Shown: positions 1 through 8,293 of the stretch, in pieces
Layout of the letters: every line of letters begins with the position of its first letter
Numbering within the stretch: position 1 is the stretch's first letter
Assembly (NCBI GenBank): GCA_022729735.1
Contig: DZAY01000016.1
Span: 1-58,751, forward strand
Reading direction: 5' to 3'
DNA length: 58,751 nt
Source: Helicobacter cetorum
GTDB lineage: Bacteria > Campylobacterota > Campylobacteria > Campylobacterales > DZAY01
Position numbers and translations under genes: made by a program
Notes under the pieces: generated by a model
Database searches by the model: none
What the model saw: the letters and a program-made list of their open reading frames with translations, nothing else
What the model was told of the DNA's origin: nothing

Positions 1-453
1 CAGTTGAACTATTAGAACTTAGTGAAGATGACGAATTACTACTTTCACTTGAACTGTTTGAAGATAAAGAACTTGAACTATTAATAATTTGTGATGAAGA
101 AATCGAACTCAATGAAGATGAGGAACTTAATTCACTTAAAGATGATGAGCTTGAACTACTTGAACTCTCATTTACATCTGTTATATTTATAGTTATATTT
201 TTCTCAAAATCCACAGTTCCATCACTGACTTTAATACAAGTTACATAACTATTTGTAGTTTCATAATCAAAAACTATTGCATTTTTTAGTTGATTTCCTG
301 AAATAGTAAAGTTACTATCGGTTCCACAAAAACTAAAAGTATAAATATCATTACTATCTATATCTGTTGCATTTAACTCTCCGATAGTTGTTCCAATTAT
401 GCTATTTTCGGCGATTGAATAGCTTGTTAGGTTTATATCTGTTACTGGGTCAT
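1..453 (-). CDS. Giant adhesin, third segment: cadherin-like domain and Ser-rich linker (partial, runs off window)
   Basis: Translating the minus strand from about 453 down to 1 gives an open frame that continues the upstream protein after a two-base shift. It starts with NDPVTDINL, then a cadherin-like repeat matching the two earlier copies in this gene (AENS-IGTTIG, YTFSFCGTD, FDYETTNSY), ending NITINITDVNE. After that comes a run made almost only of Ser with some Leu, Asn and Glu, which reaches the window edge. Such Ser linkers join domains in exported proteins. The paralogous junction earlier in the gene (TVAKINDAPTD) has the same length as TVVNV plus NDPVTD, so this is very likely the same gene out of frame, not a new gene. 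The C-terminus and any secretion signal there cannot be seen. Confidence 0.7.
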
Positions 454-2187
454 TTATACATTTACTACCGTTATTTGAAAATAATGACTTACACTGTTTT
501 CGCCATCGCTCACTGTCAAATTTACATCATGCACACCAACATCATCATTTGTTGGAGTTCCATTAAGTATTGTAGATTTTACTATCTTTCTGATTTTATT
601 ATTAGATTCATCAACAACATAAATATTGCCATTGTTATCTACTGTTACAGCATAAGGAACATTAAACTTTGCCGTTGTGGCATTACCATCTGCAAAACCA
701 TCAGTGCCACTTCCTGCTAATGTTGTTACATTACCAAAATTATCTATCTTTCTTATTTTATGATTAGAACTATCTGCAACATAAATATTTCCATTATTAT
801 CTACATCAACTCCCTGAGGAAGGTTAAACTGTGCTGTTGTGACATTACCATCTGCAAAACCAGAACTACTTCCTGCTACTGTTGTTACATGACCAGAACT
901 ATCTATTTTTCTGATTTTATGATTAAGGGTGTCTGCAACATAAACATTTCCACTGCTATCTATTGAAATTCCTTTTGGATTATTAAACTGTGCATTTGTG
1001 CCACTGCCATCTGCAAATCCAGAACTACTTCCAGCAAAAGTTGTGACATTACCAGAACTATCTATTTTTCTGATTTTATGATTTACAGTATCAGCAACAT
1101 AAACATTTCCACTACTATCTATTGCAATTCCTGTTGGTTTGTTAAACTGTGCATTTGTGCCACTGCCATCTGCAAATCCAGAACTGCTTCCTGCTAATGT
1201 TGTAACATTGCCAGAACTATCTATTTTTCTGATTTTATCATTAACAGTATCTGCAACATAAACATTTCCACTGCTATCTAATGCTATTGAATATGGATTT
1301 TTAAATTGTGCATTTGTGCCACTACCATCTGCAAATCCAAAACTGCTTCCTGCTAATGTTGTTACATTTAGAGAACTATCTATTTTTCTGATTTTGTTAT
1401 TCTTATAATCAGCTACATAAATATTCCCACTATTATCTACTGCTATTCCTGTTGGTTTGTTAAACTGTGCTGTTGTGGCATTGCCATCTGCAAATGAATC
1501 AGTACCTTCTCCAGCTATTGTTGTAACATCAATATTTCCAAAAGAGAGATTTAACCAAGAGGGAAGATTAGTAACACTCCAATTTAATTCATCACCATCA
1601 ACATCAGTTCCATTTAATGTATAGCTATAAACACTACTTTCATTAACATCTGTAGTTGGTATTGATGTAATTGTTGGAATATCGTTTGAGTTTGTTATAT
1701 TTATTGTTATGTTTTTATCGTAAGTTACATTTGCATCATCTTTGCTTCTAATACACATGCTATAACTTGATTTAGTTTCATAATCAAATATACTATTTGA
1801 TTGAAGAGTTGAGCCACTTATCGTAAAATTTGCATCATCAGTTCCACCACAAAAGCTATAAATATGAGTATCTCCATTATCTGCATCGGTTGTATTAAAA
1901 TTCCCTATTGTTGTGCCAATTGTGCTATTTTCGGCAATTGTTATACTGGAGAGATTTATGTCTGTTGGAGCATCATTAATTTTTGCTACAGTAATTTGAA
2001 AATTTTGTTCAACTGTATTATTGCCATCATTAAGAGTTAGATTTACATCATAAACTCCTGCTTGTGTTGGAGTTCCTGCAATTTTTGGTAATGTAACTAC
2101 TATCTTTCTCATTTTATTATTAGATTCATCAGAAATACAAATATTTCCACTACTATCTATAGTGATTCCAAATGGACGATTAAACAT
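454..2187 (-). CDS. Giant adhesin, middle segment: cadherin-like, He_PIG and six NHL repeats
   Basis: This 577-residue open frame is the middle of the same surface protein, not a separate gene. It opens in the last blade of an NHL propeller (residues 1-30). It then has the end of a He_PIG/CADG Ig-like fold (GTPTQAGVYDV, 38-68), a cadherin-like repeat (72-167) and the start of a second He_PIG domain (168-216, LPSWLNL). Six NHL repeats of about 53 residues follow (217-530), each with the pattern P-x-G-(I/V)-x-(I/V)-D, NVYVAD, N-H-K-IRKID. The He_PIG fold then resumes (GTPTNDDVGVHDV, 536-577). There is no ribosome-binding site or signal peptide at its first Met. It ends at a TAA created by an apparent two-base insertion near 455-458. 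The likely role is extracellular binding or adhesion by repeat domains. Confidence 0.75.
   Translation of the reverse strand: MFNRPFGITIDSSGNICISDESNNKMRKIVVTLPKIAGTPTQAGVYDVNLTLNDGNNTVEQNFQITVAKINDAPTDINLSSITIAENSTIGTTIGNFNTTDADNGDTHIYSFCGGTDDANFTISGSTLQSNSIFDYETKSSYSMCIRSKDDANVTYDKNITINITNSNDIPTITSIPTTDVNESSVYSYTLNGTDVDGDELNWSVTNLPSWLNLSFGNIDVTTIAGEGTDSFADGNATTAQFNKPTGIAVDNSGNIYVADYKNNKIRKIDSSLNVTTLAGSSFGFADGSGTNAQFKNPYSIALDSSGNVYVADTVNDKIRKIDSSGNVTTLAGSSSGFADGSGTNAQFNKPTGIAIDSSGNVYVADTVNHKIRKIDSSGNVTTFAGSSSGFADGSGTNAQFNNPKGISIDSSGNVYVADTLNHKIRKIDSSGHVTTVAGSSSGFADGNVTTAQFNLPQGVDVDNNGNIYVADSSNHKIRKIDNFGNVTTLAGSGTDGFADGNATTAKFNVPYAVTVDNNGNIYVVDESNNKIRKIVKSTILNGTPTNDDVGVHDVNLTVSDGENSVSHYFQITVVNV
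558..1530 (-). repeat. Second NHL-repeat DNA array, six units of about 159 bp
   Basis: Six tandem copies of a unit of about 159 bp encode one NHL blade each. Several neighbouring copies are nearly identical at DNA level: the motifs for VYVAD, NHKIRKID and GFADGSGTNAQF recur with few changes. Near-identical copies can recombine, so copy number may vary between strains and may be mis-assembled. Confidence 0.85.
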
Positions 2188-3055
2188 TGCCGTTGTGCCA
2201 CTGCCATCTGCAAATCCTTCACCACTTCCAGCTATAGTTGTTACATTTGCAGAGCCTATCTATCTTTCTGATTTTATTATTCCATGCATCTGTAACAAAA
2301 ATATTTCCACTGTTATCTATTACCACTCCTTTTGGATAATAAAACTTTGCATTTGCACCATTGCCATCTGTAAATCCTTGAGTGCTTCCTGCAAAAGTTG
2401 TAACATTGCTAGAACTATCTATTTTTCTAATTCTATTATTGAGAGTATCAGCTACATACACATTCCCACTGCCATCTATCGCAACTCCTTGTGGACTGTT
2501 AAACTTTGCATTTGTGCCACTGCCATCTGCAAATCCAGAACTGCTTCCAGCAAAAGTTGTAACATTGCCAGAGCTATCTATTTTTCTAATTTTATGATTT
2601 CCATTATCAGCTACATAAACATTTCCATTGCTATCTACTGCAACTCCAGTTGGAGAACTAAACTGTGCATTTGTGCTAGTGGTGCTATTTAAAAAACCAT
2701 CAGTACCACTTCCAGCTAGAGTTGTTACATTTCCAGAGCTATCTATCTTTCTGATTCTATGATTATTTGTATCGGCTACATAAATATTTCCACTGCCATC
2801 TATTGCGATTCCAGTTGGAGAATAAAATTTTGCTGTTGTAGCACTGCCATCAGCAAACCCAGAAGTACCACTTCCAGCAAAAGTTGTAACATTGCCAGAA
2901 CTATCTATCTTTCTAATTCTCGCATTATTTCTATCGGCAAGATAGATATTTCCATTGTTATCTGCTACAACTCCTTCTGGAATCTTGAACATTGCCGTTA
3001 CAGGATTGCCATCTGCAAATCCAGAAGTACCACTTCCTGCTAATGTTGATACAGT
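2170..3055 (-). repeat. First NHL-repeat DNA array, six units including one after the frameshift
   Basis: Five in-frame NHL units plus a sixth that is recovered only after correcting the one-base insertion near 2255. Units are about 159-165 bp and resemble those of the second array. With the correction this is a complete six-bladed propeller, the same blade count as the second array. Confidence 0.8.
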
Positions 3056-5200
3056 CGTACTTCCCAAAGAGAGATTCAACCAAGATGGAAGACTAGTACC
3101 ACTTTTTACACTCCAATTTAATTCATTCTTTTCAATATCACTTCCGCTTAAAATGTAGCTATAAGGACTACTTTCATTAACATCTGTCGTTGGTGTAGAG
3201 GTGATTATTGGTGCTTCATTTACATTTGTTATGTTTATTGTCATGTTTTCATCAAATGAGGCATTTGCATCATCTTTGGTTCTAATACAAATGCTATAAC
3301 TTGATTTTGTTTCATAATCAAATACGGAATTAGATTGAAGAGTTGAGCCACTTATCGTGAAATTAGCATCATCAGTTCCGCTACAAAAACTATAGGTAAA
3401 GGTATTATTTACATCTACATCGGTTGTATTAAAATCTCCTATTGTTGTTCCAATTGTGCTATTTTCGGCAACTGTTACACTAGAGAGATTTATATCAGTT
3501 GGAGCTGTATTAGCTCCAATAACCAATTTTTCAATGATACCATTATAGGCATATATGCTATAGCCATATGCATCTTCCGCATTAGGAACACCAAGTTCAT
3601 AAACAGTGCCATCGGGTCCAACATCAACAGTTGTACTATAAATACTAGTAGGATAGTCTTCATTTGTCGAAGTAACTTCACTCCACGATGTTCCCCCATC
3701 ATATTTATATAGACGATACCCACCAAGATGACTATTTTTAACAGCATATAACTCGCCATCATGTCCTACAAAAAAATGGTTTACAGAATTAGTTGCTGAA
3801 AGTCCCGTATCGATACGAGTGTTACCTGATTCAATTTTAGCAACAGACCAATTTGTGTTAATTGCCTGTTCGGTAATATACACATCATCAGAAGATGGAA
3901 TATAGATACCATGAGCATACGATGTTGAAGTGTTAAAATAATAATTAGACCACGTACCATTTGAGTACTTTTCAATACTCGTATCCCAATTAGAATTACT
4001 AGGAATATAATTATTCATTCTAAGCACATATAAAGTGCCATCAGATGCAACATCATAAGCAATAGCATCAGCATAACCACCACTTGGGGTTAAGTCTGTC
4101 CAGCTATTGGGTGTTCCGTTATACTTTTTAAGGATAAATCTCTTATTAGTCTCATTTATACCATTGATGTATGCATGATACAAAGTGCCATCAGCTCCAA
4201 ATCTTAGTCCATCACGAACACTTCCACTTATGTAGGCATCATTGTTTGTTCCTATTGTATCCCAAGTGTTATTTGATGAGTTATAATGCAAAATAGATGA
4301 ACGAGTACCTAAATATACATCACCTGTAGTTTTATTGACCGCCAAAGAGCTTTCTGCAATAGATTGTCCTGTTCCAAGTTCTGTCCATGCACTTCCATTA
4401 TATTTCAAGACATGTGTAGTGGAAACTGTAGGATAGTTCCATTCAGCAGCATACCCTCCTGAGACATATGAAATATACATGTTATTTGCATTATCAAACT
4501 GATAATCAATAGACCCAACAGATGAGTAATAAGCAGATATATCTCCATTATCCAAAGCAGCATAAACACTTTGTGGAATTGCATCGTGTGATATTTCCTT
4601 CATATTTACCCACTTTAGAGTGTTTATCCAGTCAGGAATATTTAGCATGGCAGTAGTGATTAGCCCTGTTTTTTCTTCTAGCATCCAATCTCCACCAAGA
4701 TTAACATTACCAGTTAAGTTTGTAGAAGCTCCAATATCTGCACTTGTTAAAGTAGCCCAAGAGTTTATAAACTCTTTTCCTTTTTGCCCACTTGCTACAT
4801 TACAACCATAAAGCAAAATATCGCCGTTTTCTTTGAGTGACTCTTGTATGATTTTGAGTTCATTTTGGTGGTTTTGTAAAGTGGTGGAGTTTATCTTACT
4901 ATTTCCCAAAAATAGCTCTCCACTATCTCCATGAGAGATGATATGAATTGAGTCAATATTTTTTTCTGTTTTTAAAATATTTGAAATTTGAATTAAACCA
5001 TTTTGAGACTTATCAATGAGATAATACTCTTTGTTTAACTCCTTTGTAATTGTTTGATAATCACTTATGCTGTTGTCTATAAAAACAACCTCTTTTGAAT
5101 GTACATTTAATATACTCATAGCTCCAATAAACACAAAACTTAAAAAGCCTTTTTTGAACTTGAATCCAAAATTAGGCTCAAGCAATCTTTTTTTGCTCAT
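2219..5200 (-). CDS. Giant adhesin, N-terminal segment: DUF4347, propeller, cadherin-like, NHL repeats
   Basis: This 993-residue frame holds the start of the gene, with an AAGGGA ribosome-binding site. A hydrophobic stretch at about residues 17-35 looks like an atypical signal or anchor. Residues 37-195 match DUF4347, a domain found near the N-terminus of very large repeat-rich surface proteins (IHIISHGDSGELFLG, GDILLYGCNVASG, GGDWMLEE). A region of WD/Kelch-like repeats follows (about 195-560, recurring ALAYD/YNG/TLY patterns), then a cadherin-like repeat (NTAPTDINLSS onward), the first half of a He_PIG domain (PSWLNLSL) and five NHL repeats. The frame then shifts at about 2255: its last 14 or so residues (from DRLCK) are out-of-frame reading of another NHL unit. 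The function is inferred as surface adhesion or binding; the ligand is unknown. Confidence 0.8.
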   Translation of the reverse strand: MSKKRLLEPNFGFKFKKGFLSFVFIGAMSILNVHSKEVVFIDNSISDYQTITKELNKEYYLIDKSQNGLIQISNILKTEKNIDSIHIISHGDSGELFLGNSKINSTTLQNHQNELKIIQESLKENGDILLYGCNVASGQKGKEFINSWATLTSADIGASTNLTGNVNLGGDWMLEEKTGLITTAMLNIPDWINTLKWVNMKEISHDAIPQSVYAALDNGDISAYYSSVGSIDYQFDNANNMYISYVSGGYAAEWNYPTVSTTHVLKYNGSAWTELGTGQSIAESSLAVNKTTGDVYLGTRSSILHYNSSNNTWDTIGTNNDAYISGSVRDGLRFGADGTLYHAYINGINETNKRFILKKYNGTPNSWTDLTPSGGYADAIAYDVASDGTLYVLRMNNYIPSNSNWDTSIEKYSNGTWSNYYFNTSTSYAHGIYIPSSDDVYITEQAINTNWSVAKIESGNTRIDTGLSATNSVNHFFVGHDGELYAVKNSHLGGYRLYKYDGGTSWSEVTSTNEDYPTSIYSTTVDVGPDGTVYELGVPNAEDAYGYSIYAYNGIIEKLVIGANTAPTDINLSSVTVAENSTIGTTIGDFNTTDVDVNNTFTYSFCSGTDDANFTISGSTLQSNSVFDYETKSSYSICIRTKDDANASFDENMTINITNVNEAPIITSTPTTDVNESSPYSYILSGSDIEKNELNWSVKSGTSLPSWLNLSLGSTTVSTLAGSGTSGFADGNPVTAMFKIPEGVVADNNGNIYLADRNNARIRKIDSSGNVTTFAGSGTSGFADGSATTAKFYSPTGIAIDGSGNIYVADTNNHRIRKIDSSGNVTTLAGSGTDGFLNSTTSTNAQFSSPTGVAVDSNGNVYVADNGNHKIRKIDSSGNVTTFAGSSSGFADGSGTNAKFNSPQGVAIDGSGNVYVADTLNNRIRKIDSSSNVTTFAGSTQGFTDGNGANAKFYYPKGVVIDNSGNIFVTDAWNNKIRKIDRLCKCNNYSWKW

Positions 5201-5300
5201 AAAAATCCCTTCATAATTACTTTATAAGAATCCTACCAAAATCGCTGTCTCATAATAGGCATTTGTATTTGCTAAAAATGTCTGATTTGTGACTTTTAAT

Positions 5301-5310
5301 CTGCTACAAT
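5301..5310 (+). promoter_or_regulatory. Candidate extended -10 promoter for the response regulator/kinase operon
   Basis: The sequence CTGCTACAAT carries TACAAT with an upstream TG, an extended -10 form, 33 bases before the ATG at 5344. The flanks are A/T-rich, as is usual for Campylobacterota promoters, which lack a clear -35 box. This is inference from sequence only. Confidence 0.4.
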
Positions 5311-5343
5311 CATTAAAAAATACAAATATTAGGGATTTATATA

Positions 5344-6042
5344 ATGTATTCATTGATAACTTTGAGAGATAAAACTATACTTTTTGTGGAAGATGATGTA
5401 GAGATACGAAATACTACAAAAGAGATTCTCCAAGCATTTTTTAAACAAGTGATAGTTGCAAGTAACGGAGCAGAGGGATATGATAAATATCTTAGCCAAA
5501 ATCCAGATATTCTTTTTACCGATATTAAGATGCCAGTGATGGATGGATTGGAGCTTGTATCACAAATAAGAGCTAAAGATATTAAGATTCCTATTGTATT
5601 ATTTACAGCATACAATGAACAAAAATACCTTATGAGAGCTATCAATATGCAAGTGGAGGGATTTATCACAAAACCACTCAAACTTGAAGAGATGCTTGAG
5701 ATATTTTCTAAATGCACAGCAAGAATTAATTCTCGAAAACCATCAATGATAGAGTTTGAAAACAATGTTGTTTATCATACAAGCTCAAATTCTTTAGTGA
5801 AAAATGGTGAAAAAATCAAACTAGGTGCAAAAGAGTATGCCCTTTTAAAACTATTTGTAGAGAAATACCCAAATATTTTAGAAAAAGAGGAGATTATTAT
5901 CAAACTTTATCCTATCGCTGAAATTGGGGAGAGTACCATCAAAAATATTATCTCAAGGTTACGAGCAAAAATAGGATTTGATACAATAGAATCGATAAGC
6001 GGTATTGGTTGGCGACTGGTACTAAATAGTAAAAGTGTATGA
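5344..6042 (+). CDS. OmpR/PhoB-type response regulator
   Basis: This is a two-component response regulator. Residues 10-125 form a receiver domain with the acidic pair D17/D18, phosphoacceptor D60 (in FTDIKMP), T88 and K110, all in the expected places. Residues about 140-232 form an OmpR-type winged-helix DNA-binding domain (KLGAKEYALLKLF, STIKNIISRLRAKI, GIGWRLV). It lies 10 bases upstream of the 7TMR-DISM histidine kinase and is almost certainly its partner. The pair is divergent from the giant adhesin gene, which makes that gene one possible target, although nothing in the sequence proves it. Confidence 0.9.
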   Translation: MYSLITLRDKTILFVEDDVEIRNTTKEILQAFFKQVIVASNGAEGYDKYLSQNPDILFTDIKMPVMDGLELVSQIRAKDIKIPIVLFTAYNEQKYLMRAINMQVEGFITKPLKLEEMLEIFSKCTARINSRKPSMIEFENNVVYHTSSNSLVKNGEKIKLGAKEYALLKLFVEKYPNILEKEEIIIKLYPIAEIGESTIKNIISRLRAKIGFDTIESISGIGWRLVLNSKSV

Positions 6043-6052
6043 GAAAACAAAA

Positions 6053-7933
6053 ATGAATCAAAAATTAAAATATCTTTTTACTCTTTTTATTTTTTCTATT
6101 CATCTGTTTGCTTTTGAGAGTATTGAGGTGCTTAACCCAAATATCACTCTACACAAAAGTGGCTATTTTACAACCAACAAGATACTATCTCCACAACAAG
6201 CTTTGGAAGTGGTAAATACAAATAATTTACAAAGTTTTCCAAAAAATGCCTATAGCTTAGGACTCACAACTGATACCACTTGGTTTGTTTTTGAAGTATC
6301 TACAAAAGGTGATGAAAAACTCTATCTTGACTCAAAAGATATTAGGATTGGAACTTCTTATGATTTATTTGTATTTCGAAATGGATTACTAATAAAATCG
6401 TTTCACAATGGGCATATTGTACCAATTGAACAACGAGATATTAAAACACAACAAATACGATTTGGATTAGAAAAAAATTCACAAAATATAACTTATTTAA
6501 TAAGAGCAAAAAGTAAGGTTCCTTTAATGCCTATTTTTTCATTTGGAACTCTTGATGAGATAGATGCTACTTGGGAAAATCTCTATAATATAATGCTTAT
6601 TTCTTATTTTATCGGTATCTCTTTTTTAATTTACAATATGATTTTGTATTTGTTTACAAAAGATAAAATTTTTATTCATTATTGCATTTATATCTTTGGA
6701 GTACTCATCATTTGCCTCTCTGGTAGGTCTTACCTGCCATTTGGTATGATGCTAGACCCTCAAATACTTAAAGTTTTATTGATAATTGCACTTACTATTA
6801 CTGGTATTGGTTTGGCACTTTTTACAGGGAGTTTTCTAGGACTTCAAGAGAGATTACCTAAAAGTGCTAAGATACTCAATATTATTAGTATAGTGTTTGG
6901 TATAATGAGTTTGGCTTATTTTTTATTTGATATGATGATTGTTAAGCTTTTATTTTTGGCTTCATTTAGCTTTTTAAGTTTTTATACTTTGTATGTTGGC
7001 TTTAAAATCTATAAAAATGGCTATATTGTAGGACTACACTTTCTTTTTTCTACAGGTGCTGGAGGTGTTTTAATGTCCCTTTATATGTTTACATTTTATA
7101 CGACAAACATAATGCCACTCGCTATTTGGAGTATAACTCTTGTCAATCAAGGTCTGATTTGGGATGTGATAGCACTCTCTTTGGCTCTTGCTTATCGTAT
7201 TAAACTTCTTCAAGAGGAAAAAAATAAAAATGAGCAGATGCTTTTACTACAATCAAGACAAGTAGCTATTGGTGAATTTGCAAGTAATGTTGCCCATCAA
7301 TGGAGGCAACCTCTTACTCATCTTAGTGCTTTGATAGCCACACTTAAAGTGGAGTTAATGTTTCATAGAGAAGTTAAATCTCAAAAATTGGAAGAGTTTA
7401 TAAATTCGAGCAATAAAACAGTCGAGTATCTTTCCTCCACTATCGATGTTTTTCAAGGATTTTTTACCTCAAATGAAGAGCAAAAGTCATTTAGCATAGC
7501 AAACGAACTCCAAAGAACACTTGATTTTGTAGAGGATTCTTTTCAAAGCTATCAGATAAAGATACAACTCAATATTATAAAAGATGCTATGATTGAAGGG
7601 GATGCAAATACATTTTCTCAAGCAATACTTAATATTCTCTCTAATGCCAAAGATGCTCTTAATAAAACTGACCAATTTGAAAAACTTGTGATACTTTCGC
7701 TAGATGCTAAAAAAAATTTTATAATCATCACTATTGAAGATAATGGAGGTGGAATACAAATCAAACCAATTGAGAATATTTTTGAACCTTATGTGACAAG
7801 TAAAGGTCTTAATGGTGTAGGAATTGGACTTTTTATAGTCAAAAATATCATCGAGCAAAAATTTTCTGGAAATATAAATGTGTATAACAATAAAAATGGT
7901 GCTTGTTTTGAAATAAGGATGTCAAAGTCGTGA
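6053..7933 (+). CDS. 7TMR-DISM sensor histidine kinase (WRQP type)
   Basis: This is a membrane sensor kinase. The ATG at 6053 is chosen because it begins a good signal peptide (KLKYLFTLFIFSIHLFAF); an upstream in-frame ATG at 6035 overlaps the regulator gene. Residues about 20-165 form an extracellular 7TMR-DISMED2-like sensor (TTDTTWFVFEV). About 175-390 hold seven membrane helices (7TMR-DISM_7TM). The phosphoacceptor is His415 in VAHQWRQPL, then a HATPase domain with N box (ILNILSNAKDAL) and G boxes (EDNGGGI, GVGIGLFIVKNII). The DISM sensor family is thought to bind carbohydrates or other small ligands. It is co-transcribed with the regulator at 5344 and convergent with rnpB. Confidence 0.9.
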   Translation: MNQKLKYLFTLFIFSIHLFAFESIEVLNPNITLHKSGYFTTNKILSPQQALEVVNTNNLQSFPKNAYSLGLTTDTTWFVFEVSTKGDEKLYLDSKDIRIGTSYDLFVFRNGLLIKSFHNGHIVPIEQRDIKTQQIRFGLEKNSQNITYLIRAKSKVPLMPIFSFGTLDEIDATWENLYNIMLISYFIGISFLIYNMILYLFTKDKIFIHYCIYIFGVLIICLSGRSYLPFGMMLDPQILKVLLIIALTITGIGLALFTGSFLGLQERLPKSAKILNIISIVFGIMSLAYFLFDMMIVKLLFLASFSFLSFYTLYVGFKIYKNGYIVGLHFLFSTGAGGVLMSLYMFTFYTTNIMPLAIWSITLVNQGLIWDVIALSLALAYRIKLLQEEKNKNEQMLLLQSRQVAIGEFASNVAHQWRQPLTHLSALIATLKVELMFHREVKSQKLEEFINSSNKTVEYLSSTIDVFQGFFTSNEEQKSFSIANELQRTLDFVEDSFQSYQIKIQLNIIKDAMIEGDANTFSQAILNILSNAKDALNKTDQFEKLVILSLDAKKNFIIITIEDNGGGIQIKPIENIFEPYVTSKGLNGVGIGLFIVKNIIEQKFSGNINVYNNKNGACFEIRMSKS

Positions 7934-7954
7934 TTGTAGTGGATTATAAAAATT

Positions 7955-8274
7955 GGTATAGCTATAAGCTGGGTTCTGTGTAAAGTAGTTATTCATCTAA
8001 GCTAAAATTTTACAATTTTGCTTTAGCGAAGAGCTCTAATTATGGGGCTTATAACCTGTCTCTTCTTACTGCGGGTTAGGTTTACATAGCAACTAAAATT
8101 ACTTTTAGCTCTGGTGGTCTCTTACACCACCCTTTCACCCTTACCAAAATGGCGGTCTTCTCTCTGTTGCACTATCTCTTACACAAAAGTTGTGTAGCCA
8201 TTCTTTAAATGGAACCCTTACCCCATTGCAGCCCAGACTTTCCTCTTGAAAATCAAGCAACTACAAGCTATACC
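7955..8274 (-). ncRNA. rnpB: RNase P RNA (M1 RNA, bacterial type A-like)
   Basis: The minus strand carries the hallmarks of RNase P RNA, the catalytic subunit that trims tRNA 5' ends. Near the 5' end is GAGGAAAGTCTGGGCT (about 8231-8246), the conserved CR I/P4 region. Near the 3' end is ACAGAACCCAGCTTAT, the CR V/P4 partner. Between them are GGGTAAGGGTT-, ACCGCCATTTTGG- and GTAAACCTAACCCGCAG-like segments. The two ends, GGTATAGCTTGTAG and CTATAAGCTATACC, pair to form helix P1, which sets the boundaries at roughly 320 nt. This RNA fills the only protein-free gap longer than 300 bases in the window. Confidence 0.93.
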
Positions 8275-8280
8275 AACATA

Positions 8281-8286
8281 ATTTTA
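8281..8286 (-). promoter_or_regulatory. Candidate -10 box for rnpB
   Basis: On the minus strand TAAAAT, preceded by TTGA, lies six bases upstream of the inferred rnpB 5' end at 8274, the spacing expected for a sigma-70 -10 element. It sits in the short gap after the stop codon of the upstream gene. The rnpB RNA could instead be processed from a read-through transcript. Confidence 0.35.
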
Positions 8287-8293
8287 TCAATAG

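Noticed and set aside
2240-2270. Programmed ribosomal frameshifting in the adhesin
   Set aside because: No slippery heptamer or downstream structure is seen at either break; simple indels explain both.
480-3060. Regular repeats with similar spacing that could suggest a CRISPR array
   Set aside because: Units are 159 bp, fully coding and in frame as NHL blades; no short repeat-spacer pattern exists.
388-3158. Several plus-strand open frames over the adhesin
   Set aside because: They are antisense readings of NHL repeats; their protein sequence simply repeats with the array.
5255-5275. Possible sigma-54 promoter before the response regulator
   Set aside because: The GG and GC doublets are 11 bases apart, not the required 10, and a good extended -10 lies closer to the gene.
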